Assembly (NCBI GenBank): GCA_023412745.1
Contig: JAEZBZ010000272.1
Coordinates: forward strand, 1 to 9,077
Origin: Pseudomonadota bacterium
Lineage (GTDB): Bacteria; Pseudomonadota; Alphaproteobacteria; Rhizobiales; Hyphomicrobiaceae
Reading direction: 5' to 3'
Length of the DNA: 9,077 nucleotides
Positions within the stretch are counted from its first letter, which is position 1, and the number at the start of each line of letters is the position of its first letter. The position numbers and the translations under genes are program-made. The notes beneath the pieces are model-generated. The model was not told the origin of the DNA and did not search any database. It saw nothing but the letters and a program-made list of their open reading frames with translations. Shown piece after piece: positions 1 to 5,487 of the stretch.

Positions 1-115
1 TGAGAGATTGGGCGCAGCCAATCCTTGGCCAGCGATTTCCCTGTTTTGCGCACAGCCCAAAGGTGAGAGTTTGGGCGGGGTTAAAGGTGAGATTCCGGAA
101 AGGTGAATTTCACTT
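1..115 (-). repeat. Inverted iterons and operator-like repeat upstream of repA
   Basis: Copies of the iteron found downstream of repA occur here in reverse orientation: a truncated copy at the left edge (1-13), a full copy at 58-76 that reads GCCCAAACTCTCACCTTTG on the minus strand, and shorter AAAGGTGA cores at 83-90 and 99-106. The last core is half of an inverted repeat, GTGAA-T-TTCAC (103-113). In iteron plasmids, partial inverted copies of the iteron next to the rep promoter commonly bind Rep dimers and repress rep. That role is inferred here from position and sequence. A possible -35 TTGACG lies at 117-122, but no convincing -10 was found. Confidence 0.65.
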
Positions 116-158
116 CTTGACGTCTCACCGATTGATCCGCCACGCTTGCAATGTTCGC

Positions 159-1067
159 ATGCGGAAGATCGACGACACCACCACCTACGCTGAAGGATTC
201 GAGGAAACCGCCCCGGCAAGGCTCCCGAGCCGTCTGCTGGCCACCGACATGAAAGTGTCGGGCGAACCGCTCGATCCCGGCCAGATGGGCCGCATCATCA
301 AGCCCCGCGAGCTGGTCGACATTGTCGAGCTCACGCCGCTGAACCGCAGCGAAACCATCCTCTATAACCAGCTGCTGGCGAATGCCTGGAACAACATCCG
401 CACACAGCCCGTGCACAAGGTCCTCAAAGCCGCCCTGCGCGGCAGCCATCAGAGCAACGACCGGCTCGAAGAAGCCTTCGACAAGCTGATGGGCGCCTGG
501 GCCAAGATCCGCGCCCGCGATCCCGCCACCGGCACCATGGCCACCTTCCGTGTCCACCTGCTCGGCACCAACAAGGAAGAGGACCGGGACGACGGGTATT
601 TCTACTACACCTTCCCGCCCGACCTGCTCGCCGTCATCCAGCAGTCCAAGGCCTGGGCCACGATCAAGACGCACATCATGTACGCCCTGCGCTCCAAATA
701 CTCGATCCGCCTCTACGAGATGGTCGAGCGCCGCATCGGCATGGTCAAGCAGCACGAGCAGTTCACCGTGGACGAGCTGCGCGCCATGCTCGGCGTCCCG
801 GACGGCAAGCTCGAGCGCTTCGCCGAGTTCAACAAGCATTGCCTCAAGCCTGCTTTGGCGGAAGTGAACCAGCTGACCGATTTCCGGGTAGAGGTCATGG
901 CCATCAAGAAGGGCCGCGCCGTCGAGAAGCTGCAGCTGGCCTGGTTCAAGAAGACGCCCAAGGAGATGCAGGACGCCTTCGACGAGCGCGAGCGCAGCCG
1001 CGTCGGCCGGCAGGCCCGCCTCAACGGCAGTGTCGAGCTGATCCGCTTCGATGAAGCCGGCTCATAA
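159..1067 (+). CDS. repA: Plasmid replication initiator RepA (RPA family)
   Basis: Replication initiator that would bind the flanking iterons and open the plasmid origin. The 302-residue protein matches the replication initiator protein A family common on sphingomonad plasmids. Recognisable parts are ITPLNRSE-like 'ELTPLNRSETILYNQLLANAW' core at about 57-77 (seen as LTPLNRSETILYNQLL), the YFYYTFPPDLL segment at 147-157, the helix LRSKYSIRLYEMVERR at 177-192, and a second winged-helix region FTVDELRAMLGV at 202-213 followed by FNKHCLKPALAEVN at 224-237. The frame stays open back to a GTG at 63, but that codon and the following sequence lie inside iterons; ATG 159 gives the family-like N-terminus MRKIDD and leaves the control region free. 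Its ribosome site is weak. Rep probably represses its own promoter through the inverted repeat at 103-113. Confidence 0.9.
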   Translation: MRKIDDTTTYAEGFEETAPARLPSRLLATDMKVSGEPLDPGQMGRIIKPRELVDIVELTPLNRSETILYNQLLANAWNNIRTQPVHKVLKAALRGSHQSNDRLEEAFDKLMGAWAKIRARDPATGTMATFRVHLLGTNKEEDRDDGYFYYTFPPDLLAVIQQSKAWATIKTHIMYALRSKYSIRLYEMVERRIGMVKQHEQFTVDELRAMLGVPDGKLERFAEFNKHCLKPALAEVNQLTDFRVEVMAIKKGRAVEKLQLAWFKKTPKEMQDAFDERERSRVGRQARLNGSVELIRFDEAGS

Positions 1068-1074
1068 CGCAACC

Positions 1075-1229
1075 GCCCAATCTCTCACCTTTCAATCCGA
1101 ACGCCCGTGCATGCGTCATGCGCCGCCCGGTTTCTCACCGCTCATCGCCCGATCTCTCACTTCAAGCGCCCCTTCCCTCACCGCTCATCGCCCAATCCCT
1201 CACCTAACCCGCCCAAATTCTCACTTTTC
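1075..1229 (+). repeat. Iteron array downstream of repA
   Basis: Six direct copies of a 19-bp element with consensus GCCCAATCTCTCACCTTTC start at 1075, 1125, 1147, 1168, 1190 and 1211. The last five are spaced 22, 21, 22 and 21 bp, which is two helical turns, so Rep molecules would stack on one face of the DNA. The GCCC and CTCAC cores are best kept; the 3' end varies (CTTTC, CGCTC, CTTCAA, CTAAC, CTTTTC). A very degenerate GCCC start at 1103 would fit the same phase. The array begins 8 bp after the repA stop codon. This is the best candidate for the Rep-binding part of the replication origin. Confidence 0.85.
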
Positions 1230-1269
1230 GACCGGCAAGCCGCTGATCCGATAGATGAATTCGGGCCCT

Positions 1270-1306
1270 GAATCTGAATCTTGAATCTAGAATCTAGAAT
1301 AAAAAG
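1270..1306 (+). repeat. AT-rich GAATCT repeats, possible DNA unwinding element
   Basis: GAATCT occurs at 1270, 1276, 1283 and 1290, with a fifth partial copy (GAAT) at 1297 running into AAAAAG. Steps are 6, 7, 7 and 7 bp. This is the most AT-rich stretch near the iterons in otherwise GC-rich DNA and lies 41 bp past the last iteron. Short AT-rich direct repeats beside iterons usually form the melting region of plasmid origins; that assignment is inferred from position and composition. Confidence 0.5.
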
Positions 1307-1372
1307 AAGCGCAGACCACGCCACGTGAAACACCGGCATGAGTGCGGCTCGCATAAGCTCGCCGATCATGGA

Positions 1373-1392
1373 ATGGCCGCTTAGGCGGCCAT
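1373..1392. other. Perfect hairpin in the origin region
   Basis: ATGGCCGC (1373-1380), loop TTAG, GCGGCCAT (1385-1392) forms a perfect 8-bp stem with a 4-base loop. No T tract follows on either strand, so it is not a typical intrinsic terminator. It could be a protein-binding palindrome, a structured RNA element or a single-strand initiation hairpin. Its function is unknown. Confidence 0.5.
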
Positions 1393-1457
1393 ATGCATTG
1401 GTCCCCTCACCCTGCGCTCGCGCAAGCGCTCGCTCCGCCGCACCTAATGGCAATGGA

Positions 1458-1553
1458 ATCCGCTGACGCGGATGAGTCATCTAAGGATCGAAACCGGACC
1501 CGTCTGACCTTAAACACAACGGTCTGCACTAACGGAAAGTCCCCAAAAGGGGC
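1458..1553. other. Cluster of small hairpins, possible structured RNA
   Basis: Three inverted repeats sit within 100 bp: ATCCGC-TGAC-GCGGAT (1458-1473, perfect 6-bp stem), the overlapping palindrome GATGA-G-TCATC (1471-1481), and AAGTCCCC-AAAA-GGGGCTT near 1538-1553 (one bulged T). Their density between the two iteron groups suggests a regulatory RNA or a protein site rather than coding sequence. A copy-number antisense RNA is possible, but no promoter or target pairing was established. Confidence 0.3.
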
Positions 1554-1734
1554 TTGGCGGGTAGGAGCTCATGTGTACCAACCATCGGGCCGCCCGGCAC
1601 CCCGCTCGTGGAAAGGCCTTGTTTGGGCATGTAAGCCTGCCTGATGCGCCTGAACGACCGAGGGCGCAGGGTCCCCTACTCTCTCCCGCATGCGTGATGT
1701 ATCGCGCTCTCTTGCGAGGGCGGATTCTGATGCC

Positions 1735-1827
1735 GCCCAATCTCTCACCTTTGAGCCTGCACCGACCGCCCGCAATCCTTAGGGATTCCGCGCCAAAGGT
1801 GAGACGACGCCCAGTTTCTCACCTTTC
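1735..1827. repeat. Second iteron group
   Basis: Two full direct iterons, GCCCAATCTCTCACCTTTG (1735-1753) and GCCCAGTTTCTCACCTTTC (1809-1827), flank an inverted core AAAGGTGAGA at 1795-1804. The first is nearly identical to the iteron at 1075, about 660 bp away. A distant second group could allow Rep-mediated looping (handcuffing) that limits copy number, or control transcription of the small gene that begins just downstream. Both roles are inferred. Confidence 0.7.
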
Positions 1828-1895
1828 GAATCGGTCTGGGGATGGATGCGCCGTCCGATCTTGGACCCGGGCCGCAAGTCGTTCAGGCTGATGGC

Positions 1896-2123
1896 GTGAG
1901 CAACGATCCCGTCCTCATCGCCTATGCGGTCCGCCGCGCCGGCAAAACCAAAAAGCCGGTCTGGACCCGCATCGGCTGCGCCTACCCGCACGATACGGGC
2001 GCGGGCCTGACCGTCGTGCTCGACGCCGTGCCCGCAGACGGGCGCATCGTTCTGCTTGAGCGTGGCGATGACGACGACGAGCGCATTCTGAAGCTTGCGC
2101 GAAAACGCGGCGCGCTCCCTTAG
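1896..2123 (+). CDS. Small conserved hypothetical protein of sphingomonad plasmids
   Basis: A 75-residue protein starting MSNDPVLIAYAVRR, with a central WTRIG and AYPHDTGAGLTVVLDAVP stretch, then DGRIVLLER and an acidic-basic tail (DDDDER...ARKRG). From memory, similar short proteins with the WTRIG/GAGLTVVLDA/DGRIVL pattern occur on sphingomonad plasmids and mobile islands; no function is known to me. There is no signal peptide or membrane segment, so it should be cytoplasmic. The frame is open back to ATG 1842, but that ATG has a poorly placed ribosome site and adds 18 residues unlike the rest. GTG 1896 has AGG about 8 bases upstream and gives the N-terminus I expect, so I chose it. It converges with umuC, 43 bp apart. 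Confidence 0.65.
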   Translation: MSNDPVLIAYAVRRAGKTKKPVWTRIGCAYPHDTGAGLTVVLDAVPADGRIVLLERGDDDDERILKLARKRGALP

Positions 2124-2166
2124 CGGGGCAAACCTACAGTTGGGCAAATGTTGTCTGCTTACGTCT

Positions 2167-3420
2167 TCAGCGCACGCACAGGATCTCGTCCCAGTCGGTC
2201 GTATAGCGCGGCGATCGCCGCTCGGCGCGAAGCGACCAGCCGCGCCGGATGCCGGAGGCGGCGAGCCGCATCGTGTCGCGACCGTGGCCGGCGTTGATCC
2301 GGTCGACGGCCCGCATCAGGGCCTGCCGCCGCGGTGAGTCGGGCCCGGTCCACAAATCCCCCTGCACCGCGCTTGCCGCGCAAAGATCGAGCAGCGTAAT
2401 GCCGGCCTTCTTGTAGCGGTAACCCGGGCGCCAGATCTGCGCGGCCGCATGCAATGCGGCGCGGGTGAGCGTGATCGTATCGGCGCTCGCGACGGGCAAG
2501 CCAATCGTGCGCGAGGCCGAATACTGGGCATCCTGCTCCCGGAACGGATTCGTGTGCGCGAACACCATCACCGCACTGGCGGCAAGAGACTGCCGGCGCA
2601 GCTTCTCGGCGGCGCGCGCGATATGCGCGGCGACCGCCTCGTCCAGTTCGTGCCGGTCCGTTACCGGACGGCCGAAGGACCGCGAGGCGATAATCGTCTT
2701 GTTGGCGGGTGCGGCGAGCGTCAGCGACTGGCAGGGCACGCCCCGCAATTCCATGGCCATGCGCTGCACGACGACGCCCAGATGCGTGCGCAATATCGCC
2801 GGATCGGCCTCGCGCAGCTGCAGCGGCGTGCTTATGCCGAGTTCGGCGAGCCGTTTCGCAAGGCGCCCGGCCACGCCCCAAAGATCGGTGAGGTCGAGCT
2901 GCGCAAGCGCTCGCGTCTGCTCCGCCTCGCTTATCAGCGCATGGACGCCGTCCCTCCCCTGCCCTTTCTTGGCCAGCCGGTTCGCCACTTTGGCCAGAGT
3001 TTTCGTAGGCGCGATGCCGACTGAGACCGGAATACCCGTCCATTGCAGTACGGTCCGGCGCAGGTCCTGCGCGTGCGCTTCAGGATCGCGAAAACCATCG
3101 AAGCACAGGAACGCCTCGTCGATGGAATAGATCTCCAGATCCGGCGTGAAACGGCGCAAGACCTCGACCACGCGCGCGCTCAGATCTCCGTACAGCGTGT
3201 AGTTCGACGAGCGCACGATCACGCCCTGCTTTTGCTTCACCAGATGCCAGGGCTCGCCCATGCCGATGCCAAGGGCCTTCGCCTCGTTGGAACGCGCTAC
3301 CACGCAGCCGTCATTGTTGGAAAGCACGACCACCGGCCGCCCACGCAAGGCAGGCTGAAAAAGGCGCTCGCACGAGGCATAGAAATTATTGCAGTCGACG
3401 AGGGCGATGGGCGTGGGCAT
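2167..3420 (-). CDS. umuC: UmuC, catalytic subunit of error-prone DNA polymerase V
   Basis: Y-family translesion polymerase that, with cleaved UmuD dimer, copies damaged DNA during the SOS response. The 417 residues are close to the 422 of E. coli UmuC and align along the whole length. The first catalytic aspartate is D9 in VDCNNFYASCE, with the steric-gate tyrosine at Y14; the SIDE motif supplies D101 and E102. SNNDGCVVARSNEAKALGI lies at 34-52, a helix-hairpin-helix at about 179-196 (DLWGVAGRLAKRLAELGI), and the little-finger region follows. QGDLW at 353-357 sits where UmuC has its QLNLF beta-clamp motif, so clamp binding is probably kept. The end SPRYTT is typical of the family. ATG 3420 lies 3 bp after the umuD stop, so the genes are one operon. 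No lesion in the frame; it should be active. Confidence 0.95.
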   Translation of the reverse strand: MPTPIALVDCNNFYASCERLFQPALRGRPVVVLSNNDGCVVARSNEAKALGIGMGEPWHLVKQKQGVIVRSSNYTLYGDLSARVVEVLRRFTPDLEIYSIDEAFLCFDGFRDPEAHAQDLRRTVLQWTGIPVSVGIAPTKTLAKVANRLAKKGQGRDGVHALISEAEQTRALAQLDLTDLWGVAGRLAKRLAELGISTPLQLREADPAILRTHLGVVVQRMAMELRGVPCQSLTLAAPANKTIIASRSFGRPVTDRHELDEAVAAHIARAAEKLRRQSLAASAVMVFAHTNPFREQDAQYSASRTIGLPVASADTITLTRAALHAAAQIWRPGYRYKKAGITLLDLCAASAVQGDLWTGPDSPRRQALMRAVDRINAGHGRDTMRLAASGIRRGWSLRAERRSPRYTTDWDEILCVR

Positions 3421-3423
3421 GCG

Positions 3424-3852
3424 TCACAGCGTGCGAATCGCATAACGCACGACGCCCCAGACCTCGAATGCCCGGTCTTCCGTGATGGGAATTGGCTCAT
3501 ACGCAGGATTGGCGGCTTCAAGCCACAGGCCCCTGCCCTTGCGGCGATACCGCTTGATGGTGAAGTCGCCGTCGAGAATGCCAAGGACGATGGAGCCGTC
3601 GATCGCATCGACCGCGCGGTCAATGACCGCGATATCGCCTGGGAAGATGCCAATGCCCGTCATGCTGTCGCCGCTGACGCGCACGGCGAAGGTCGCTGCC
3701 GGATGGGCGATCAGCAGTTCGTTGAAATCGAGCGGGTGATCGAGATGATCATCGGCCGGCGACGGGAAGCCTGCCGGGACCTTGCACAGAAAGACAGGCA
3801 CGCTCACTTGCGTGCGTGCCTCGCATGTCCTGATGTTGGTGATGTCCCTCAT
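3424..3852 (-). CDS. umuD: UmuD, self-cleaving subunit of DNA polymerase V
   Basis: LexA/UmuD-type S24 serine peptidase. RecA filaments trigger self-cleavage and the shortened form joins UmuC. In this 142-residue protein the expected cleavage bond is A27-G28 in VPAGFPSPADDH, the nucleophile is S63 in SGDSM, and the general base is K100 in DGDFTIKRY; their 37-residue spacing equals S60-K97 in E. coli UmuD. There is no DNA-binding domain. The frame stays open upstream as far as 4191, but that part is Arg/Gly/Pro-rich, matches nothing, and would span the promoter. The next in-frame ATG (3882) lies inside the LexA box. ATG 3852, preceded by a GGGGG stretch, gives a normal UmuD length and N-terminus. 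First gene of the umuDC operon. Confidence 0.93.
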   Translation of the reverse strand: MRDITNIRTCEARTQVSVPVFLCKVPAGFPSPADDHLDHPLDFNELLIAHPAATFAVRVSGDSMTGIGIFPGDIAVIDRAVDAIDGSIVLGILDGDFTIKRYRRKGRGLWLEAANPAYEPIPITEDRAFEVWGVVRYAIRTL

Positions 3853-3873
3853 CCAGCCCCCGCTGATGTTATT

Positions 3874-3888
3874 GTTCCTCATTTGTTC
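3874..3888 (-). promoter_or_regulatory. LexA (SOS) box of umuDC
   Basis: The plus strand reads GTTC-CTCATTT-GTTC, an exact match to the alphaproteobacterial LexA operator GTTC-N7-GTTC. It lies 22 bp upstream of the umuD start and overlaps the expected -10 position of the promoter whose -35 is at 3903-3908. LexA bound here would block transcription until DNA damage. The site also helps place the umuD start downstream of it. Confidence 0.88.
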
Positions 3889-3908
3889 TAATGTGGTCAG
3901 GATGTCAA
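3881..3908 (-). promoter_or_regulatory. Promoter of umuDC
   Basis: On the minus strand a consensus -35 TTGACA (3908-3903) is followed after 16 bp by ACAAAT (3886-3881), a weak -10. Transcription would start near 3874, leaving a leader of about 20 bases before the umuD ATG. The -10 lies inside the LexA box, as expected for an SOS-repressed promoter. Confidence 0.6.
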
Positions 3909-4105
3909 GGCTGCTCGGGTCCCACCAAAAACCATGGCCCCTGCCCTCTCGTTCGTCGCCGCCTCGCTCATCGGGCCTAGCCGTGCCCCGCGACGCGCTC
4001 AAGGCCAAGACAAGCGGCCCTGCCGGGCCGGCCTTGATCGCTTGAACGCGGGTGCCCGTCTCGAACGGCCCTCGCGACGGCGGCTCCGAAAACCATGGCG
4101 GGTGC

Positions 4106-4303
4106 TTGCGCCACTGCTCAAGTGACGACTTGCCCAAATGTATGTTTGCAGGATCGTAGGTCTGTAGGATTGCGCCACTGCGCAAATGCATCGATGCGGA
4201 TTTACGCGGTTGCGCCGCTGCTCAAATAAACGCTTGGCGAACTGAACGAATACGGTAGCCTTTATTTATTCGAGTATCCATTTCCCCAAATCCATATTTG
4301 CGT
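4106..4303. promoter_or_regulatory. parS-like repeats and parA control region
   Basis: Three imperfect 18-19 bp direct repeats, TTGCGCCACTGCTCAAGTG (4106-4124), TTGCGCCACTGCGCAAATG (4170-4188) and TTGCGCCGCTGCTCAAATA (4210-4228), share a TGCNCAAATG end. Further copies of the short core are TGCCCAAATG (4131-4140) and a facing pair TCCCCAAATC (4283-4292) and ATATTTGCGT (4294-4303). Type Ib partition systems carry the centromere as repeats upstream of parA, bound by a small RHH protein that also represses the operon. Such a protein is encoded downstream, so these are the best parS candidates. The AT-rich TTTATTTATT at 4261-4270 is the likely promoter region. Between 3909 and 4105 I see no gene. 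Confidence 0.55.
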
Positions 4304-4328
4304 GAGTTGCGCTCCTGTTTGAGGTTTC

Positions 4329-5003
4329 ATGATCATTACGTTTGCGTCTTCCAAAGGCGGTGTCGGCAAGTCCACGACCTGCGCCTGCATCGCCGCAGCA
4401 CTCGCCCTTGAAGGGCAGCGTGTCCTGCTCATCGATCTCGATCAGAACCGCACGCTCGACCGTTGGGCCAGAAAGGCACCGATCAACGGGCTGACAGTGA
4501 CTGCGATCGACCCTCAGAAGTTTGGGGGCTTCTTCCGCGACGCGGAAGCGTCGGGCGATTACGACCATATCTGCATCGATCTGCCAGGGAGCAGGGAGGT
4601 CACGCTCTTCAAAGCGTTGGCTCGCTCCGACCTCGTGGTGATCCCGGCGCAGGCATCCGAGCCCGATCTTCGCGAGGCTCTGGTGGTGGTCGGCGACATC
4701 CGCGATGTCGGGGAGACGACCAACCGCGCCATCCCGTACCGGCTGCTGCTGACCAAGGTCTATCCCTTGCGCACGCGTGTCACTGACTTTGCCTATGCCG
4801 AGCTTGCCCGTCTGGGCCTGCCGCTCTTCCGCACCGCGCTCGTCGAGCGTTCGGCTTACCGGGAAATGTTCCTGAACGGCCAGCCGCCGACTATCAGCGA
4901 AGCAGGCAAGGGGGCAGGGATGGAAGTCGTGAACCTGCTCGCCGAGATGCGCGCCATCGTGGCTGACGCCGAATCCAACAACACCATTCGCAAGGCAGGT
5001 TGA
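4329..5003 (+). CDS. parA: ParA-family partition ATPase
   Basis: Deviant-Walker ATPase that would drive plasmid segregation by ATP-dependent binding to the nucleoid. The 224-residue protein begins directly with MIITFASSKGGVGKST (Walker A' at 9-16, signature lysine K9), then LLIDLDQNRTLDRW (33-46) and a Walker B-like ICIDLPG (81-87, D84). It lacks the N-terminal helix-turn-helix of type Ia ParA, so it is a small type Ib protein; the D-x-D-x-N-R-x-L-x-R-W pattern resembles the VirC1 branch. ATG 4329 has GAGG 4 bases upstream. The next gene begins 2 bp after the stop and encodes an RHH protein, the expected partner, which probably autoregulates the operon through the upstream repeats. Confidence 0.9.
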   Translation: MIITFASSKGGVGKSTTCACIAAALALEGQRVLLIDLDQNRTLDRWARKAPINGLTVTAIDPQKFGGFFRDAEASGDYDHICIDLPGSREVTLFKALARSDLVVIPAQASEPDLREALVVVGDIRDVGETTNRAIPYRLLLTKVYPLRTRVTDFAYAELARLGLPLFRTALVERSAYREMFLNGQPPTISEAGKGAGMEVVNLLAEMRAIVADAESNNTIRKAG

Positions 5004-5005
5004 TC

Positions 5006-5368
5006 ATGAAGCAACAACGCGCACCCTTTATGCCCGTCACCCCGGATATCGACGACGACAGACTGGAGCGGCTTGCCGCCGAGAAGGGCGTCGGATCACT
5101 CGTGAAACCCGTCGCCAACGGGGCAGGGGAGAGCAAGACCGTAGCAAAGCCGCAGCAGAAGTCAGAGGTCGCAGCCGAAGCGGCGACGCCGCGTAGCGAG
5201 ATGAAGAGCCTGAACCTTGAGCTTCCCGCCTATGTCTGGACCGAGATGAAGATCCGCGCAGCGCAGCGTCAGACCAGCCTCAAGCACGTCGTGATGTCGG
5301 CACTGGTCAAGGACGGGGTGACGATTCAGGAAGCCGATATGATCGAGGATGGGCGTCGGTTGCGGTGA
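5006..5368 (+). CDS. Small ribbon-helix-helix protein, likely centromere-binding ParB partner
   Basis: A 120-residue protein with a flexible, Ala/Lys/Glu-rich N-terminal half (1-65) and a C-terminal ribbon-helix-helix fold: strand SLNLELP (68-74), helix from AYVWTEMKIRAAQRQ (75-89), turn TS, helix LKHVVMSALVKDG (92-104). This is the architecture of small type Ib partition proteins (ParG and Omega type): the RHH dimer binds parS and the N-terminal tail stimulates ParA. Sequence similarity to a named ParB cannot be claimed; the call rests on fold pattern and position right after parA. ATG 5006 has AGG 6 bases upstream; a TTG at 5000 overlapping the parA stop is a less likely start. Confidence 0.75.
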   Translation: MKQQRAPFMPVTPDIDDDRLERLAAEKGVGSLVKPVANGAGESKTVAKPQQKSEVAAEAATPRSEMKSLNLELPAYVWTEMKIRAAQRQTSLKHVVMSALVKDGVTIQEADMIEDGRRLR

Positions 5369-5487
5369 CGGACAGGCCAGTACAGGCTTGCCCAAATCCC
5401 CAATTGCCCGCTTGCTGATGGCGTCCCCCCTCGCGCCTGCGAATCTGACACGATGGCAATCGTGCACACGACCTGCCGGGAGCCGCG
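5369..5487. other. Spacer with CAAAT motif and hairpin
   Basis: The spacer between the partition operon and the cargo genes holds TGCCCAAATC (5389-5398), a match to the core of the parA-upstream repeats, and a perfect hairpin CACGAT-GGCA-ATCGTG (5449-5464). The hairpin has no T tract, so it is a weak terminator at best; it could be an operator for the following gene. No clear sigma-70 promoter was seen. Confidence 0.35.

Larger units (their letters stand above)
1068..1841. other. Putative origin of vegetative replication (oriV), non-coding
   Basis: About 770 bp without a supportable gene. It starts with the iteron array, passes through the AT-rich GAATCT block, continues with several hairpins, and ends with another iteron group. 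Iterons next to an AT-rich unwinding stretch and a rep gene are the standard layout of an iteron-controlled origin. I did not find a clear DnaA box (TTATCCACA-like). Open frames across this stretch on both strands cross the iterons and resemble no family, so I treat them as chance. Confidence 0.65.

Noticed and set aside
63..158. N-terminal extension of repA from GTG 63
   Set aside because: The start codon and next codons are iteron sequence and the extension covers the likely operator; ATG 159 gives the family-like start.
81..839. 252-codon minus-strand frame opposite repA
   Set aside because: It is a GC-rich antisense shadow; the plus strand encodes a recognisable RepA over the same bases.
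1075..1229. Regular short repeats resembling a CRISPR array
   Set aside because: The repeats are 19 bp with only 2-3 bp between them, so there are no spacers; they match plasmid iterons and no cas gene is present.
1178..1369. Minus-strand small frame starting at 1369 with a hydrophobic stretch (MIGELMRAALMPVFHVAWSA), toxin-like
   Set aside because: It runs through the GAATCT repeats and several iterons, has no clear ribosome site, and its C-terminal half is only translated repeat.
1460..1500. Hammerhead-like pieces (CTGACG, GATGAGTC, CGAAAC) in the hairpin region
   Set aside because: The CUGANGA core is not intact (CTGACGC, or CGGATGA), the would-be stem II has only about three pairs with a bulge, and no stem III closes on a cleavage triplet.
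3043..3891. 282-codon plus-strand frame opposite umuDC
   Set aside because: The minus strand carries full-length UmuC and UmuD with all catalytic motifs and promoter signals; the antisense frame resembles no family.
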